64,000 nt of DNA from Diogma glabrata (GCA_963693315.1 OY856188.1:247579666-247643665); one strand, 5' to 3'. Numbered from the stretch's first letter, positions 1 through 12,345 are shown. The notes: generated by a model from the sequence alone, not told the origin. Translations and numbers: made by a program.

Positions 1-244
1 CTAGTGGATTAATCAATTAGTTTTATGTGGTGTCTGTAGGTTATATAGAACAAAAAAAATTATTTAAGTTGTTTTGTTAAAAATAGAAATAAAAATTGAA
101 TGAACCAATACATAACCTCAACATTCATGGTTTCGATTTTTATTTTGGCGTGTTCCTATTTTGTGGTTTGCGTGGCTGAGTGTAACTGGTAAATTACAAA
201 GGTAAAAATTTCGCTTTTGATGTGAAAATTGTGAACGAAGTTCA

Positions 245-560
245 ACAAACGTAAATCCTGTAAATATTCAACAATCGTCTTGAAATATTTGGGGAAACAA
301 TTCTATCGAGTTAGCATCAATTCGTGATTGTTGCTGATTATTATTGGTTATTTCTGGCGCAGTAATTCCATCAATTTAGCATCGATTCACGATTGTGGCC
401 GATTGTTATTGACTACATATTTCATGATTTTGGTTCAACAATCGCCTTGTTTTTTTTTGGCGCAACAATTCCATCGATTTAACAACAATTCAGGATTATT
501 GATCATTGATATTTTATGATTTTGGCTCAACGATAGCCATTTCAGTTAACACAACAATTA
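245..560. repeat. Diverged ~105-bp minisatellite
   Basis: Three to four diverged copies of a roughly 105-bp unit follow one another. Each carries a phrase like tggcgcaacaattccatcg followed by a tcacgattgt or tcaggattat phrase; landmarks lie near 290, 352 and 457, with a partial echo near 628. Copies differ by many substitutions, so the array is old. No coding signal is seen. Confidence 0.55.
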
Positions 561-1056
561 CCTCAATTTTTCAACGAAGGTTTGTTATATTTTGGAGATT
601 TCCGTTCCACAACCACCAGTACGAGTTTGGCGCAACCAATACAAATTATTTTTGGTTGTTAAGATAAATATAATGATGGGCTAGAAGTTAGGAAGGTGGA
701 GAGAAGTTGGATCTGCTAAAATCGTGGGGTGAGTCACTTTCTTATATTATATTATTATATATGCTCTGGTATTTGTTTGGCCTTTAATCCTACCTAATGC
801 CTTACAAAAATATCATTTAATAATGGAGAGTTCGTGACGGTCGCGGGTTCTTCATCGTTGAGGGTCACCAGAGTCTCCTTTTTGCACTTTTCTCTTTGTT
901 TCTGATCTGCATGATTTTCGAAATACGCGCACACTATTTAGTACACTTTCTCAAACCCACATGCTGTAGCTAGTTCAGGATTATTAACCTCGCTAGGTGC
1001 GCAGCCTGCCTCTACTGATCCGTTGGTGTTTCCAATGGGCCCAGTTCTCCATTACA
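561..1056. other. Non-coding stretch, no gene seen
   Basis: No coding region, RNA gene or repeat is recognised. The part from about 810 to 1050 is visibly less AT-rich than its surroundings and could be the remnant of an old insertion, but nothing in it is identifiable. Confidence 0.5.
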
Positions 1057-1560
1057 TGGTCAAGTGGGGTGTCATATAAAAGGTGATTTTTTTGTAGCTC
1101 AAAACTTTCTAGTTTTTGTAATTTTCGGAAACACAATTTTAGACTTATTTTTAAAAATGTAAAAAAATTTTTCCTGTCTGCTCCTTATCTTGGAATATTA
1201 CAGAAGCGAAAAATTGAAAAAATTCAAGGTTATAGGTAATGTTGTAAAGATTGTACGCAAATTATAACGGTCGACTCATTTTTTCAAATGTTCTTTAGAG
1301 ATCGTTGAGAGAAGAAATTTCGAAAAAAAATTATTCTTGATATTTATAAATGGGGTGTGCTCCATGAGCAAGGAGAATTTTTTTCAAGTTCAAAACAATT
1401 TTTTTTGTAATTTGCGAAAGTAAAGTTTTTGATTTATTTCTACAATTGTGTTTTTAGAAGAACTATTCTCGTAGAATATTTTATACACAGAACCCTTGGT
1501 GAGCGAGTTATATTTGCACTTGTCCGACTTTTTTTAAAGCAAATCTATTGATGAGATAGA
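1057..1560. repeat. Two diverged ~295-bp tandem units
   Basis: A unit starting ggggtgtcatataaaagg near 1057 recurs near 1351 as ggggtgtgctccatgagc. In both it is followed by an agttcaaaac-like phrase, a T-run and taatttgcgaaa or taattttcggaaa. The copies are strongly diverged. No coding potential. Confidence 0.45.
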
Positions 1561-4500
1561 AAACAAATCCATCACAGTAAGAGTATAGAAAATTAAAATT
1601 AATTTATTATATTACAATAACATAACTTAATTTTTTCTATTAAATCACAATTGTTATTTCTTTTGTAAAATGAGATCAACATTTTGATATCACTCTTCGA
1701 CTAAGTGAATCTTTATTAGAAAAAGAACAGCAAAAAACATTGAGACAAACGAACATTTTATGTGACTAAAATAATATAAGTTATTTTGTAAACATTATAA
1801 AATATAAATGAAAGTCCGTAACAATTGTTGTATAAATTCAATGAATTTTTTTTTTATCTTTTCTTAAACATGTGTCGTATCCTCCTCTTTATTGTTTGAT
1901 GTTTGTTTGGTCACCATATTCATTATCATCATATTATAACGACAATCGCTAACGTGTGTGTTGTGCTTTTTCTCAATTTATGTTGGTTGATGTTTCCTAT
2001 TATTTCTAAAACAGAAAACTCAACTTATAAGAATTCTTCTTCATGCGATTATATATATGTTTTATGTGTATATAACTTAAGCAAATATTTATTTAATATT
2101 GGGAACAAATAGTTGCCGTCTGGTACAGCGTTTAAGTTTAATAATAATAACAAAAAAAATGAATGCATTAGGGCAGTTTATTGATATTTTTAATATATAT
2201 TTCTAGTTTAGGTAGAAATAACAATAATACGAAGAAACAACAGAATACACGCGATGTGTTAATAAAAATGTTTATGTTGTAAAAAGAATTTATATATGGG
2301 AAAATTTAAAACTTGATTAAATGGATCTTTTAATGGTTAGATAACTATCTTTTTGATTTACTATTTTAATTTACTTTTGAATAATAACTTTAATTATAAA
2401 ATTTTATTTTATGATAGTTTAAGAAATGTTTCGGTTCAATATTCATACAAGTAAGGAGAGTCGAATGAAACATTTATTTGGTTTTAATGTTAAGTTCAGT
2501 TAACTTTCTCTCTATTTCAAGACTCTAAAAGAACATGAAAATATTTTGTGATAAAGTGATTGTTTATTATTTACTTAAATACTGTTACATTTATTCATAT
2601 AAGATTTAAAAAAATCAAGACTAAAATCTGTTAGTTACTAACCGTTGCAAGGTTCTTAAACAGTGCTATTAGAACAATTCAAACACCAAAAACAAAAACT
2701 AATGTTGAAATTAGATTCATGAGAAAATTTTGCCAAAATTTTAGCCTCATAATAATTTTAAAATATTGAAAGTCTAAGACTGGTCTCCTTTTTTCGCGAT
2801 TGTTTAAGTTATTTGGAATTACTCATAGTGGTGAGATCCAAGACTTGGTATTATTTTTCGCGATTTTCTAGCAAATTTTGCAACTGCTTATATACTCGCT
2901 GGAAGTGAATTGAAAAGGAATTGTTTTTCATAAACTTTGGAAAAATAAATTTTACTGTGTAGAATTTTATATTCTTATAGCAAAAACTTAAAAAATAACC
3001 ATAGGGTCTACTGTAAGATTATTTTTATCACCAAAATGAAGAATTCACCGGTGAAAAACTGGTTTCCAAATTTACCAGGACGTCTTTCTTCAATTTTAAA
3101 ATTATGTTAAAAACTTTAAAATGGTGAAACCAGTAAAAAAGTGGCAAAATTACTAACTAATCGAACAAAATGAACCAGAACAAAACCTTAAAGTTCAATG
3201 CTGATTTGACAAAATCTTTGTAAACATAGTTTTTCAAAATCGAACAGGGAATTGCAATTTTTGATTTTAAATCATGTTACGAGAAAATTTGGAAAACAAC
3301 AAAAAATTATTTAAGCAAAGTATTTATGATACCGGGCGCGTACCTCACTCGTTTGCTAAACTTCAAAGACATTCTCTGAACTCCAGGCTTGGAACTATAT
3401 TTAATGCAATTAGATAAAAGTTTAGATTTTACCATATGATTTACCAGAAGTAATTTTAAATTTTTGAATTTTTATTTGGGTAATTGTAATCGAATGGCAT
3501 TGAAAAAATGTGACCACATTTTAGTTATGATCTACAATACAATCGCTGATTATTTTTGAAGTGCTGGTCAAGCTGAGATAAAAAACAAAATCAATACAAA
3601 GTTTTAACATCAAAAGTGCGTTTATACTATACCAAAAATTTTGTATAATTCGTCACCTATAAAAAAAGTGATGAACATTCTTAGAAAAATCATAAAACTG
3701 AATTAACATTGATCGGAACTACTTCTTTAAATTCAGAGAACAAATTTACATTGACCGGGACCGGTCAAGACAAACAAAGAGTTTTATGATGACATAATTC
3801 TTAATGAAGTTACAATTTTAACTAGGATTAGAAAATAAACTTTTATGTTTACTTTTTTAAATTATGTAAATAAATTGGACATTTTTATATTAGTTGCAAC
3901 ATTTATTATTGACAAAAATGTGATAGTTGCAAACTTTTTTGATGAATGTAATCTCTGTTTTACCAACTACAAACTACAGTAACTTCGGAAGAACAAGAAG
4001 GGGTGTGTTAATTGCCTATAAAAACGGGAATTTTGTCTTGAATCACGAAATATGTAAACATAATACGAATACTTTTGATAAGCTGGAATAAAGATTTTGG
4101 TAAAATATTTGAAATATCAAGAGCAATTTATAACCAAGGAGTTAACAGAAAATAATTCAAAAGAGCAAGTAAGAAAATCCAAGGCCATGGTTTTGAATAC
4201 AAGGGAGGAAATTTTAAAAGCTTGTTATGATTAGAAACAGAAACTTTGTACACATTGCGAGAGCCAAAAGGATAAATATGATCTCCGAGAGCCCAACTTC
4301 ATACTATATTTTTAAAAGTTAAAACTCACTAAACTATCAAACATAGAAAACTCAAACTCAAATAATTATTACGCATATAGTCACTTTTCTTTTGACCAGA
4401 AAGAGCTATATTATCTGTCAGAACCCAACGACTCAAGGTTGCAAATTTGAAAATTTAAACGACAAGAAGATTTACTAAATTTAAAAAACTATCCTTGACG

Positions 4501-5261
4501 AATAGGTAATGCTCTAAATTTCACAATATGCAATCTCAAGATATGTGAAAATAATATTCATTTTCTGTCCCTCTCTCCAGTTTTTCAGGTATCGGGCTAC
4601 GATGCTTTGGATACGCTATTCTTTTTCACCAGAATATTTTTGACATGCTAAATGGGTAAAAAGACTGGAAGTTTTGTATGACTTTGCTGGGACGCCTAAA
4701 AATTTAGAAATTATAAATTTATTAAGTTAATTGATATAGTTTGAATATTAAACTGTTTGTTTCCTTTCTTCATGCAATCGAATCTTAGAGGATATTTAAA
4801 TATAAATAAAACGTAAATCAAAAATGTATGCAGATAGACGAAATAAATCGTGATAGCAAACCGGTCAAATTCAATTTCTCTTTTCTTCATTTTCATTTGT
4901 TTTTAAATGTTTATATTTACCACCCAATTTTTTTAGGAAATATAAATTTAAAAACGATTCTAAAACTAAAATGCCAAAAAATATTAAATGTTTTCTTTAT
5001 AGTTGTGCTAATTTTTATAAAATGAATGACAACAATTAGGAGAGTAATTTAAAATTATTGAATTATTTCTAGTGATTATTTATGTCAAATTTTTAAAAGG
5101 GACAACCAATATTTTCTAACGACTGTACAAATATTTAAGTTATGTAATTAAAGTATATTTGCTGACAATATTTTTTCATTATTTCGTTATACCAAACCCA
5201 AGGGTTATAAAAATTATATTACTGCATAGGATCTTTTTGGAAAATTTTGGCAAATGATCCA
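1561..5261. other. AT-rich non-coding DNA, nothing recognised
   Basis: 3.7 kb of very AT-rich sequence. Open frames here are short (about 70 codons or fewer), have low-complexity composition and resemble no family. No tRNA, transposon terminus or tandem array was seen. It could be intronic or intergenic. Confidence 0.5.
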
Positions 5262-6030
5262 GGTGGAATAAACTAAAAGATCTGGATTCATTTTAAATTC
5301 GGACAAAATGGCGGGGGTCTCCCGAACACCTATAAGTTTAAATCTTCAATAATTTCCAATCCCGGCTTATGATATTATGGAATCTTGGTATATAATCTGA
5401 ATGCCAACTTCCAGTTTAACACTTCCGACTAAAAAGTTTTTTTAGGTGTTTATTCCTACTGTAGCCTACAATTACCGATCGATTTTCGTGAAACGTTGGT
5501 AAAAACTTTCAAGAAACATGAGAAAAATTTTGACACATTTTGGAGTATATTGGATAAAGCGTTGGGAGTCCACCATACAATGTTTTTTATGTTTGTTGGA
5601 AGCATTTAACATTCGTTCTTGAATGAATTTTGATGACACTTTGGAAAAAGATGCAAATATGGTTGGCAACTGATTAGTTTTTGAGCGATATTGAACAAAG
5701 TGGTGGGCCTGTTTTTTTTAAAGCTCAATAACATCTGTACCTGATAATCGAATAGGATGAAATCTGGTACATGTGCATTTAGTATGGTTCACAATATTTC
5801 TGCATCCTAACTTCCGGTAAAAACATTTTTTGTAATTTTTTAAGTTTTTTCAGTGTCTTTATGCACACCACAGTCTACAATAATAAAGTGATTATGATGA
5901 AACTTATGAAAAAGGCTTCTATTAGTGTGAAAAGATAGTTATCATCTTTTGGAGCACATTGATCAAAGTGGCGGGGTGCACCATAAAACTGTTGACTTTT
6001 CACTTTTTGTTTTTAAAGTTTGTTGGGAGC
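5262..6030. repeat. Left part of ~610-bp tandem repeat array
   Basis: Part of a tandem array resumed at 11310-12345 on the other side of the gypsy insertion. The landmark aaagctcaataacatctg starts at 5720, 11606 and 12221. Removing the 5274-bp element and one target copy gives spacings of about 607 and 615 bp, so the element landed inside an existing tandem repeat. Within a unit, sub-blocks with tgatgacactttg(g)aaaaaga recur, which suggests an older half-unit duplication. Non-coding. Confidence 0.7.
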
Positions 6031-6091
6031 TGTGATGTAAAAATCCTCTTTAGCGTAGAATGACAGTGTAGTTTTTATTTAATTATCGTTA

Positions 6092-6658
6092 TAGACCGAG
6101 AGCCCGCGACGGCCAGACCTTCGTTATTTTATAAAAGCTGAAATTTTTTCTGCGCATACCCCCTACTTAGGTAAGAACGATTAGCGACATATGAAGTTTG
6201 GATCTTGGTGGCTTTGGCAGGGAGCAGGTAACACAGGGGCCTCCAAAGTTTCGTGAAAGTATAAAAGGTAATTTTTTTATATATTTTTCGGGATAGTATT
6301 AGAAGTCACGTCACCCATTGCCAAATACTTACTATCGTGGTAACCCCCTGCCAGACACCTTTAAACTTTAACAAATTGATAATGTTTAAGGGTGTCTGGC
6401 AGGGGGTTACCACGATAGTAAGTGTCTGGCAATGGGTGACGTGACTTCTAATACTACCCCGAAGAATATATAAAAAAATTACCTCTTATACTTTCACGAA
6501 ACTTTGAAGGCCCCTTTGTTACCTGCTCCCTGCCAAAGCCACCATGATCCAAACTTCATATGCCGCTAATCGTTTCTACCTCCGTAGGGGGTATGCGCAG
6601 AGAAACTTTCAGCTTTTATAAAATAACGAAGGTCTGGCTGTCGCGGGCTCTTAGTCTA
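6092..6658. mobile_element. 567-bp palindromic MITE with TTA target duplication
   Basis: Two arms of about 270 bp are near-perfect reverse complements around a short loop near 6375. The ends read tagaccgagagcccgcgac on one side and the complement of tagactaagagcccgcgac on the other. TTA flanks both ends (6089-6091 and 6659-6661), while the intact sister LTR has one tta at the same place, which gives a clean empty site. A 3-bp TTA duplication is typical of PIF/Harbinger elements, so a Harbinger-type MITE is the best inference. A TA duplication (Tc1/mariner) fits less evenly. No coding sequence. Confidence 0.8.
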
Positions 6659-6670
6659 TTAGGGTTATAC

Positions 6671-6897
<227 letters not shown>

Positions 6898-6926
6898 GGT
6901 GTTACCAGATGTATGTATTCATCACA

Positions 6927-6945
6927 TTCCTCATTTTTTTTTTTT
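6927..6945 (-). promoter_or_regulatory. Polypurine tract of the gypsy element
   Basis: Directly next to the inner end of the 3' LTR. On the minus strand the sequence is an A-run followed by tgaggaa, immediately before tgtgatg. Its position and purine content fit the primer for plus-strand DNA synthesis. Confidence 0.75.
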
Positions 6946-7341
6946 ATATTTAATTCATTTCATTTCAAATTATTTAGTTAACTAAGATATTACATTGTTT
7001 CTTATAAATTCATTATAAAAAGTACTTTAATTGACTTCAATTTGTTTGCTAATTCAAATAAATTTAATTTTAATTTAGTTTACAAGTTAGTTTTGTTGAT
7101 TGGTTTGATAGTTCTTCCAAAACAGGATGTACGAGGCAACGATTGCGCTTCCATATCAACAGGTGGTGATGGAGCCGTAGGTGTACTGATTGGTGTAACG
7201 ATTGTGGTTGGGGTTGACTGTGAACTGCCTGTTGTGTTGTGCCCAACTTCGTTTACCTTATTCCAATTTATAATGGGGACTATTTCTCTCGGTTCTCATC
7301 CCATCGCTAAAGTCTTATTTATGTGTGAAGAATTTCTCTGA

Positions 7342-7530
7342 AGTAATTTTCCTGATTCAGTTTTTACCAAATACGATCTTGGTTTATTGGTTTATCGGCC
7401 TTAGAGTGAATGGTTCCTGGTCCTGGCCAGTCTCGATGTTGTTTTTGAATTCGAACTTTATCTCCAGGTTGAAATTCAGTTGATGATTTAGTATTTCGAT
7501 CTGCAAGTTGTTTTGCTTCTCTCACGCTAT
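7342..7530 (-). pseudogene. Gypsy integrase C-terminal tail, frameshifted
   Basis: Continues the integrase at 7522-8250 in other frames. One frame gives a stretch with FQPGDKVRIQKQHRDWPGPG, the usual small SH3-like C-terminal fold region of gypsy integrases. Another frame then gives PRSYLVKTESGKLL, the conserved end of that domain, and continues to about 7300. At least two frame changes are needed. The domain normally binds DNA during strand transfer. A 99-codon open frame on the opposite strand here is only its shadow. Confidence 0.7.
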
Positions 7531-8250
7531 GCTCATTTGTAATGAAATATTATTTATCACTTTAGGTGTGAGTATTTCATCTGTTACGGGCAAAGCAGTT
7601 CTAGTAATTCTACTCATGAGTCTTTGATTTGGTGACATCAGTTCACTACTTCTTGATGTGTTGCGATAGTTAAGTAACGCAAGCATGATGTCAGAACCAT
7701 CTCTTTGACACTTCTTCAACATATTTTTGGCAATTTGAACAAAACGTTCAGCGAGTCCGTTTGTTATGGGATAGTTTTGACTAGGCGTTCGGGGTGAAAA
7801 TGACCAGTCTATTGCAATTGTTTGAAGAGGCTTGAACCACTGCGTGCTATTATCTGAATCGAAGATCTTAGAAATTCCATGAATCAAAAACCAATATTTT
7901 AAAATTTTGATGACTTCAGACGATGTGGAATAATTCAAAATTTGAAAATCAAAATATCCGGAATAGCTGTCTGTGATTAATAAGTACGGATTACCGTTGA
8001 AATAAAATATATCAGATGCAACTATCTGCCATGGAAGTGTAGGTATTTCTTTACATATCAACGGCTCTTTTTGTTTATCAGGCATAGAACTTTGGCAGAT
8101 GTAACATTTTTTCACATAGTTGATAATGTCTATTGTCATTCCTTTCCAGAATAATATTTGACGCGCCCTCATTAGACATCTTTGTATTTCAAAATGTCCG
8201 AGATGCATATTTTCCAACATTTTATTTATTTGTGATTTCGGTATTATCAT
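7522..8250 (-). pseudogene. Gypsy integrase (zinc-binding and catalytic core)
   Basis: 242 codons. Residues 1-60 hold the zinc-binding region with H16, H19, C49 and C52 (MHLGHF ... CYICQ). The catalytic core follows, with D80 (VASDIF), D133 (DSDNS) and E168 (NGLAER). D133 to E168 leaves 34 residues between them, one fewer than the usual 35, so a codon may have been lost. The frame really continues upstream to about 8300 (NILFKGPK region), since the annotated ATG is internal. This enzyme inserts element cDNA into the host genome. It is separated from RNase H by a frameshift near 8314 and ends early at 7522, so it is not functional as it stands. Confidence 0.88.
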
Positions 8251-8313
8251 CTTTGGTCCTTTAAAAAGTATGTTTTTGTAATATGATATTTCATCTCGGA
8301 AGTTGAAGTACGG

Positions 8314-8658
8314 TCAAATGATGTCATCGAACTGCTTTGGATCATCGGGCCAACCATTTAGAACGAATTTTAATAATAGTTGAAGTTCGTGGTCGTTTTT
8401 TGTGACTTCTACTAATTCTTTTTCAGCTCTTTCTGACATGTTCAGTACAACGTACACTTCTAATTCTTCTTCGTCGTCTTCCAGTTGATTTAAAACGTTA
8501 CGACTAAAGGTGTCTGCAATATACAATTTGGAACCTTTTTTATAAACTACACTCGGTGAGTATTGTAGAACGTCGAAGATAATTCTCTGTAATCTACTTG
8601 GTTGCGGATTGTAATGGCTTTTTGAATATCGACTCAAGTGGTTTGTGATCACTTTCAT
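8314..8658 (-). pseudogene. Gypsy RNase H end and linker to integrase
   Basis: 114 codons in a different frame from the RT fragment, overlapping it at 8594-8658. Residues 20-55 read PSRLQRIIFDVLQYSPSVVY and then YIADTFSRN, the conserved tail of the gypsy RNase H/connection region (usual form ...YIADTLSR). The rest is the acidic spacer before the integrase zinc finger. The overlap shows a frameshift between 8594 and about 8640 splitting one original pol frame. The initial ATG is not a true start. Confidence 0.85.
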
Positions 8659-9748
8659 TTATTAACTTTTTGCCATAAATATACTCATGGAATCGTGTGC
8701 AGGCAAATCGTATGGCTTCTTTTTCTATCTGCGGGTAGTTTATTTGTGCCTCAGACATTGCTTTTGAAGCATACGCTATCGGTTGGTTATTTTGTAAAAG
8801 AACAGCTCTAACATATTTTTTACTGGCATCCACTTCAAGTTTGACATCCTCGTTTGTGTTGTAGAATTTCAAAACTGGTGTTGAAGATAGCGATTCTATT
8901 AATAAATTGAATGAATTTTCTTGTTGATCTGTCCATACCCATTTGATATTTTTTTCGAGGAAAGTCCTTAATGGCTGTGTGATTTCTGAGAATTGGCTTA
9001 TGAATTTTGACAGGTAAGTAGCCATTCCCAGTGATCTTTGAATTTCTAACTTATTTTCAGGTCTTTTTAATTGAATAGCTTTGACTTTTTCTTTATCAAT
9101 TGACAAACCTTTGCCGCTGATGACATGACCCAAAAATTTATTTTCAGTGACATTGAAAACACATTTTTCTTTACTTAATGTTAATCCGGCATTTACTAGC
9201 TTGGATAGTACTATTTGGGCAGTATTTTTTAATTTGTCTTCAGTTTCAGCATGAATTAATATAATATCATCCATCGAGCATTCTGTGTTTTTGATGTTTG
9301 GAAGTATTCCCGAGATTAGATCTTGGAACACTTCAGGCGCTGAAGCTAATCCGAATGGAAGCCTGGTGAACGAATATTGACCCCATGGTGTTGCCATTGT
9401 TAAGTATTGTTGAGTTCTTTTTGATACTTTAATATGCCAAAATCCTCTTTCACAGTCCAGAATTGTAAAAAACTTAGAATTGCCTATTTTAGCTGCTACT
9501 TCTTCGATTGATTTGAGTGAAAAATATCGCCTGATTATGTTTTTATTCACTTCGGTTGGATCCAGAAAAATTCTCAGTTTTCCTTTTTGACGGACTATAA
9601 CCATTGGTGATACAGCTGGTGTAACTTCGTGATTCTTGATTATAACGCCAATTTTTTCCATGCTGTAAAGCTCTGCTTTAACTTTTTCAAGAAGCACGAA
9701 TGGAGTTCTTCGTGCTGCATAAATTTCAAACTTAGAATTTTCAATCAA
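8594..9748 (-). pseudogene. Gypsy reverse transcriptase and RNase H
   Basis: 384 codons carrying most of RT and RNase H. RT motifs: D98 in TILDCERGFW, RLPFGLASAPEVFQ at 129-142, and the metal-binding MDD at 159-161, preceded by S158 where most gypsy elements have tyrosine. The thumb follows (KFLGHVISGKG, 204-214). RNase H has D307 in EVDASK, the EKE at 342-344 and D367 in SDHKPLESIF. The usual GLGAVL after the first RNase H aspartate is eroded to YVRAVL. Together these enzymes copy element RNA into DNA. The upstream protease and downstream RNase H tail lie in other frames, so this is a remnant. Identity is secure; activity is very unlikely. Confidence 0.93.
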
Positions 9749-9993
9749 GTCTATGTCATATTCGTAATCTTTTAGACATCCTAATCCATTAAATATCTTT
9801 TAGTTTGTCAGTTTCAATTTCCATTATTCTTGTCACTAAATTTAATTCTTCACAAGAATTTGTTCCTAGTATTGGTTGCACATCAGCATCGATGACTTTG
9901 AATATTATTTTCGACATTTTATTACCTCAACTTGGCCTTCTACGTTGAGTTTATTATCGCAAAATGTTATCAAATTTTTTGTATTTGAAGGAA
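9749..9993 (-). pseudogene. Gypsy retropepsin C-terminal part, frameshifted
   Basis: Between the DSGA-containing frame and the RT frame the minus strand still encodes protease-like protein in pieces: IVPSNTKNLITFCDNKL in one frame, FKVIDADVQPILGTNSCEEL in the next, and LGCLKDYEYDIDLIE leading into RT in a third. The ILG phrase fits the hydrophobic-hydrophobic-Gly motif of retropepsins. At least two frameshifts and one stop interrupt it. Confidence 0.7.
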
Positions 9994-10740
9994 CTATTTG
10001 AGTTTCAATCGTTTGACTAATCCTATTGGCACCACATTGCACTGTGCTCCGCTGTCCAGTTTGAATGTTATTTTTATTTTATTTATTTTTAATTCTTCAT
10101 ACCAGGATTTTTTGTCGTCTTTGATTGTAGTTGAAACTGTAATTATGTATAAATTTTCTTCATCGTGTGGATTCAATGTGCTATTTATTTCGATGGTTGA
10201 ATGATTTTCGACTGGCAGTTGTAGATTGTACAGGAACTCGTCTACATCTACGTCGTCTTCCAGTATGTTGACATTTCTATTTTTGTTTTTATAGTTACTT
10301 TTTTTTGTTCGGCACTCCGTTGTCAGATGCCCTTTAATGTTGCATTTCTGACAAATCTGGTTATATACTTCGCATTTTCCTCGTGTGTGTGTTTTCTCAC
10401 ATCGCCTACAAAAATATTCTTGGTCATTAGCAGTTTTGTTTTCTTGCTTTGGAACATGGCTGGATTTTTTAATAGATTTATTTTTTACAGAAATTGCATT
10501 TACGGATGATTCGTGTTTTGTAATTTCAATGAATTGTTTGGACGCGACTTCACTAGCTTTGCATAAAGTTTCTGCTTTATCTAGCGTTAAATCGGATTCA
10601 GCTAATAATTTTTCACGCAGTATGTCACTTTTTATACCGATTACTATTTTATCACGTATCAGACTATCAAGCAATGTTCCAAATTCGCATTGTTTACTTT
10701 GATTTTTGACACGAGTTAAAAATTCATGGAAAGATTTCAT
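9994..10740 (-). pseudogene. Gypsy gag C-terminus with zinc knuckles plus start of protease
   Basis: 248 codons. Residues 1-75 match the end of the gag capsid-like region (FHEFLTRVKNQSKQCEF, then LTLDKAETLCKASE). Two nucleic-acid-binding knuckles follow: a degenerate C111-C114-H118-C123 and a canonical CX2CX4HX4C at C130-C133-H138-C143. After an acidic spacer the retropepsin active-site motif DSGA appears at 229-232. The frame stops at 9994-9996 inside the protease. Gag packages element RNA; the protease would cut the polyprotein. The upstream gag part is in another frame, so the ATG here is internal. Confidence 0.88.
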
Positions 10741-11035
10741 GTTTCGTATTGTACTATTTTGTTAAATGTGAATCTTTCGAAAGTTATACTTATCTTAAGA
10801 ATGAAATAAGACTCGAACTCAGTTTTGTTAGTGTGAACGTTTCATATACTGGTAGACAATCTGGCCTAATGGCTGAAATAAACGTAGCAACTTGTACGGC
10901 TTTTGGTTTTTTATCCATTTGAGCGGCTATTGAAAACCAATCGTTTTGCTGTTTCCATCTTTTCCACGAAAGCGACATATCTTCATTCATTTCCAAATAT
11001 GGCAAATCCAAATTATCTTCTTTGTCGAGCGTCAT
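10741..11035 (-). pseudogene. Gypsy gag N-terminus
   Basis: An 81-codon frame (10790-11035) opens with MTLDKEDNLDLPYLEMNEDM and contains SWKRWKQQNDWF, the tryptophan-rich start of the Mag-type gag capsid region. It runs off frame near 10790. A different frame then gives ITFERFTFNKIVQYE, which joins the next gag fragment. The ATG at 11033-11035 lies 154 nt inside the 5' LTR boundary, a plausible authentic gag start after a short leader. One or two frameshifts kill the frame. Confidence 0.8.
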
Positions 11036-11170
11036 TTCGTCTTATTTTAATGCAATATCTTTATATTTTATTTATTTCACTTAATATTTCGCGAATATTA
11101 CTGTTGTGGATGACTTTCATGTACTTTTTTATGCGATTTACGGGTTATTTTTTTTATTTTAATAAATATT

Positions 11171-11189
11171 TTAACCACTTCTGACACCA
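11171..11189 (-). promoter_or_regulatory. Primer-binding site of the gypsy element
   Basis: On the minus strand, tggtgtcagaagtggtta lies directly against the inner edge of the 5' LTR. It begins with TGG, the complement of a tRNA 3' CCA end, as expected of a minus-strand primer site. The tRNA is not identified here. Confidence 0.75.
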
Positions 11190-11304
11190 TGTGATGTAAA
11201 GACGAGTTTTAAGCGCAGAATGACAGTGTAGTTTTTATTTAGTTATCGTTAGGGTTATACATAAAATATATATATGGTGTTACCAGATGTATGTATTCAT
11301 CACA
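11190..11304 (-). repeat. 5' LTR, 115 bp, intact
   Basis: The compact LTR ends in tgtgatg and catcaca, a 7-bp terminal inverted repeat with TG...CA. It lacks the MITE and long (TA)n found in its sister at 6031-6926 and so gives the ancestral state of both changes. Confidence 0.9.
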
Positions 11305-11309
11305 AGAGC

Positions 11310-12345
11310 ATGCAGACTTCATTCATTAATCAATTTTAATGACACTTTGAAAAAAGATGAAGACTTAAATGACAAAAAACTGATTAGTTTTTTGACAATA
11401 TTGGGATAAGTGGTGGGGGGCTTCCCTAACACCTGTTTACTGTGTAACGATTTTTTTATGTTTGTTGAAAGCATTTAACATTCGTTCGTGAATTAATTTT
11501 GATGAAACTTTGGAAAAAGATGTAAATATGGTTAGCAAGGCACTGATTAGATTTGAGCGATAGCGAACAAAGTGGTAGGGGGTCCCCCGACCTCCTGTTT
11601 TTTTTAAAGCTCAATAACATCTGTACCTGATCATCGAATAGGATGAAACTCGGTACATAAACATTTAGTATGGTTCACAACAGTTCTGCATCCCAACTTC
11701 CGGTTCTTCACTTCCGGTAAAACATTTTTTTGTAATTTTTTGAAGTTTTTTCAGTGTCTTTATGCACACCACAGTCTAGAATAATAAAGTGATTATGTTG
11801 AAACTTAAGAAAAAGGCATCAACTAGTGTGAGAAGATAGTTATCATCTTTTGGGAAACATTGATCAAAGTGGCGGGATCTACCACAAAACTGTTGACTTT
11901 TCACTTTTTGTTTTTAAAGTTTGTTGGGAGCATTCAGAGCATTCATTAATCAATTTTAACGACACTTTGAAAAAAGATGAAGACTTATATGACAAAGAAC
12001 TGATTAGTTTTTGAACAATATTGGGATAAGTGGTAGGGGCCTCCCTAACACCTGTGTCACAATTTTTTTAGTGTTTGTTGGGAGCATACAACATTCGTTC
12101 GTGAACGAATTTTGATGACACTTTGGAAAAAGATGCAGATATGTATGGCAAGGAACTGATTTGTTTTTGAGCGATAGTGAACAAAGTGGTGGGGAGGTCC
12201 CCCGAGCACCTGTTTTTTTTAAAGCTCAATAACATCTGTACTTGATAATCGAATTGGATGAAACTTGGTACATAAGAAATTAGTACGGTTCACAACAGTT
12301 CTGCATCCCAACTTCCGGTTTTTCACTTCCGGTTTAATTTTTTTT
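11310..12345. repeat. Right part of ~610-bp tandem repeat array
   Basis: Continuation of the array at 5262-6030: one full unit and a partial one, with landmarks at 11606 and 12221. Sub-blocks with gttgggagcat and tgatgacactttg repeat within units. The last recognisable block ends in cacttccggtt near 12340. No coding signal. Confidence 0.7.

Noticed and set aside
9998..11184. Plus-strand open frames over the gypsy gag region, and 7042-7341 plus
   Set aside because: Shadows of the minus-strand gag and integrase; no domain of their own.
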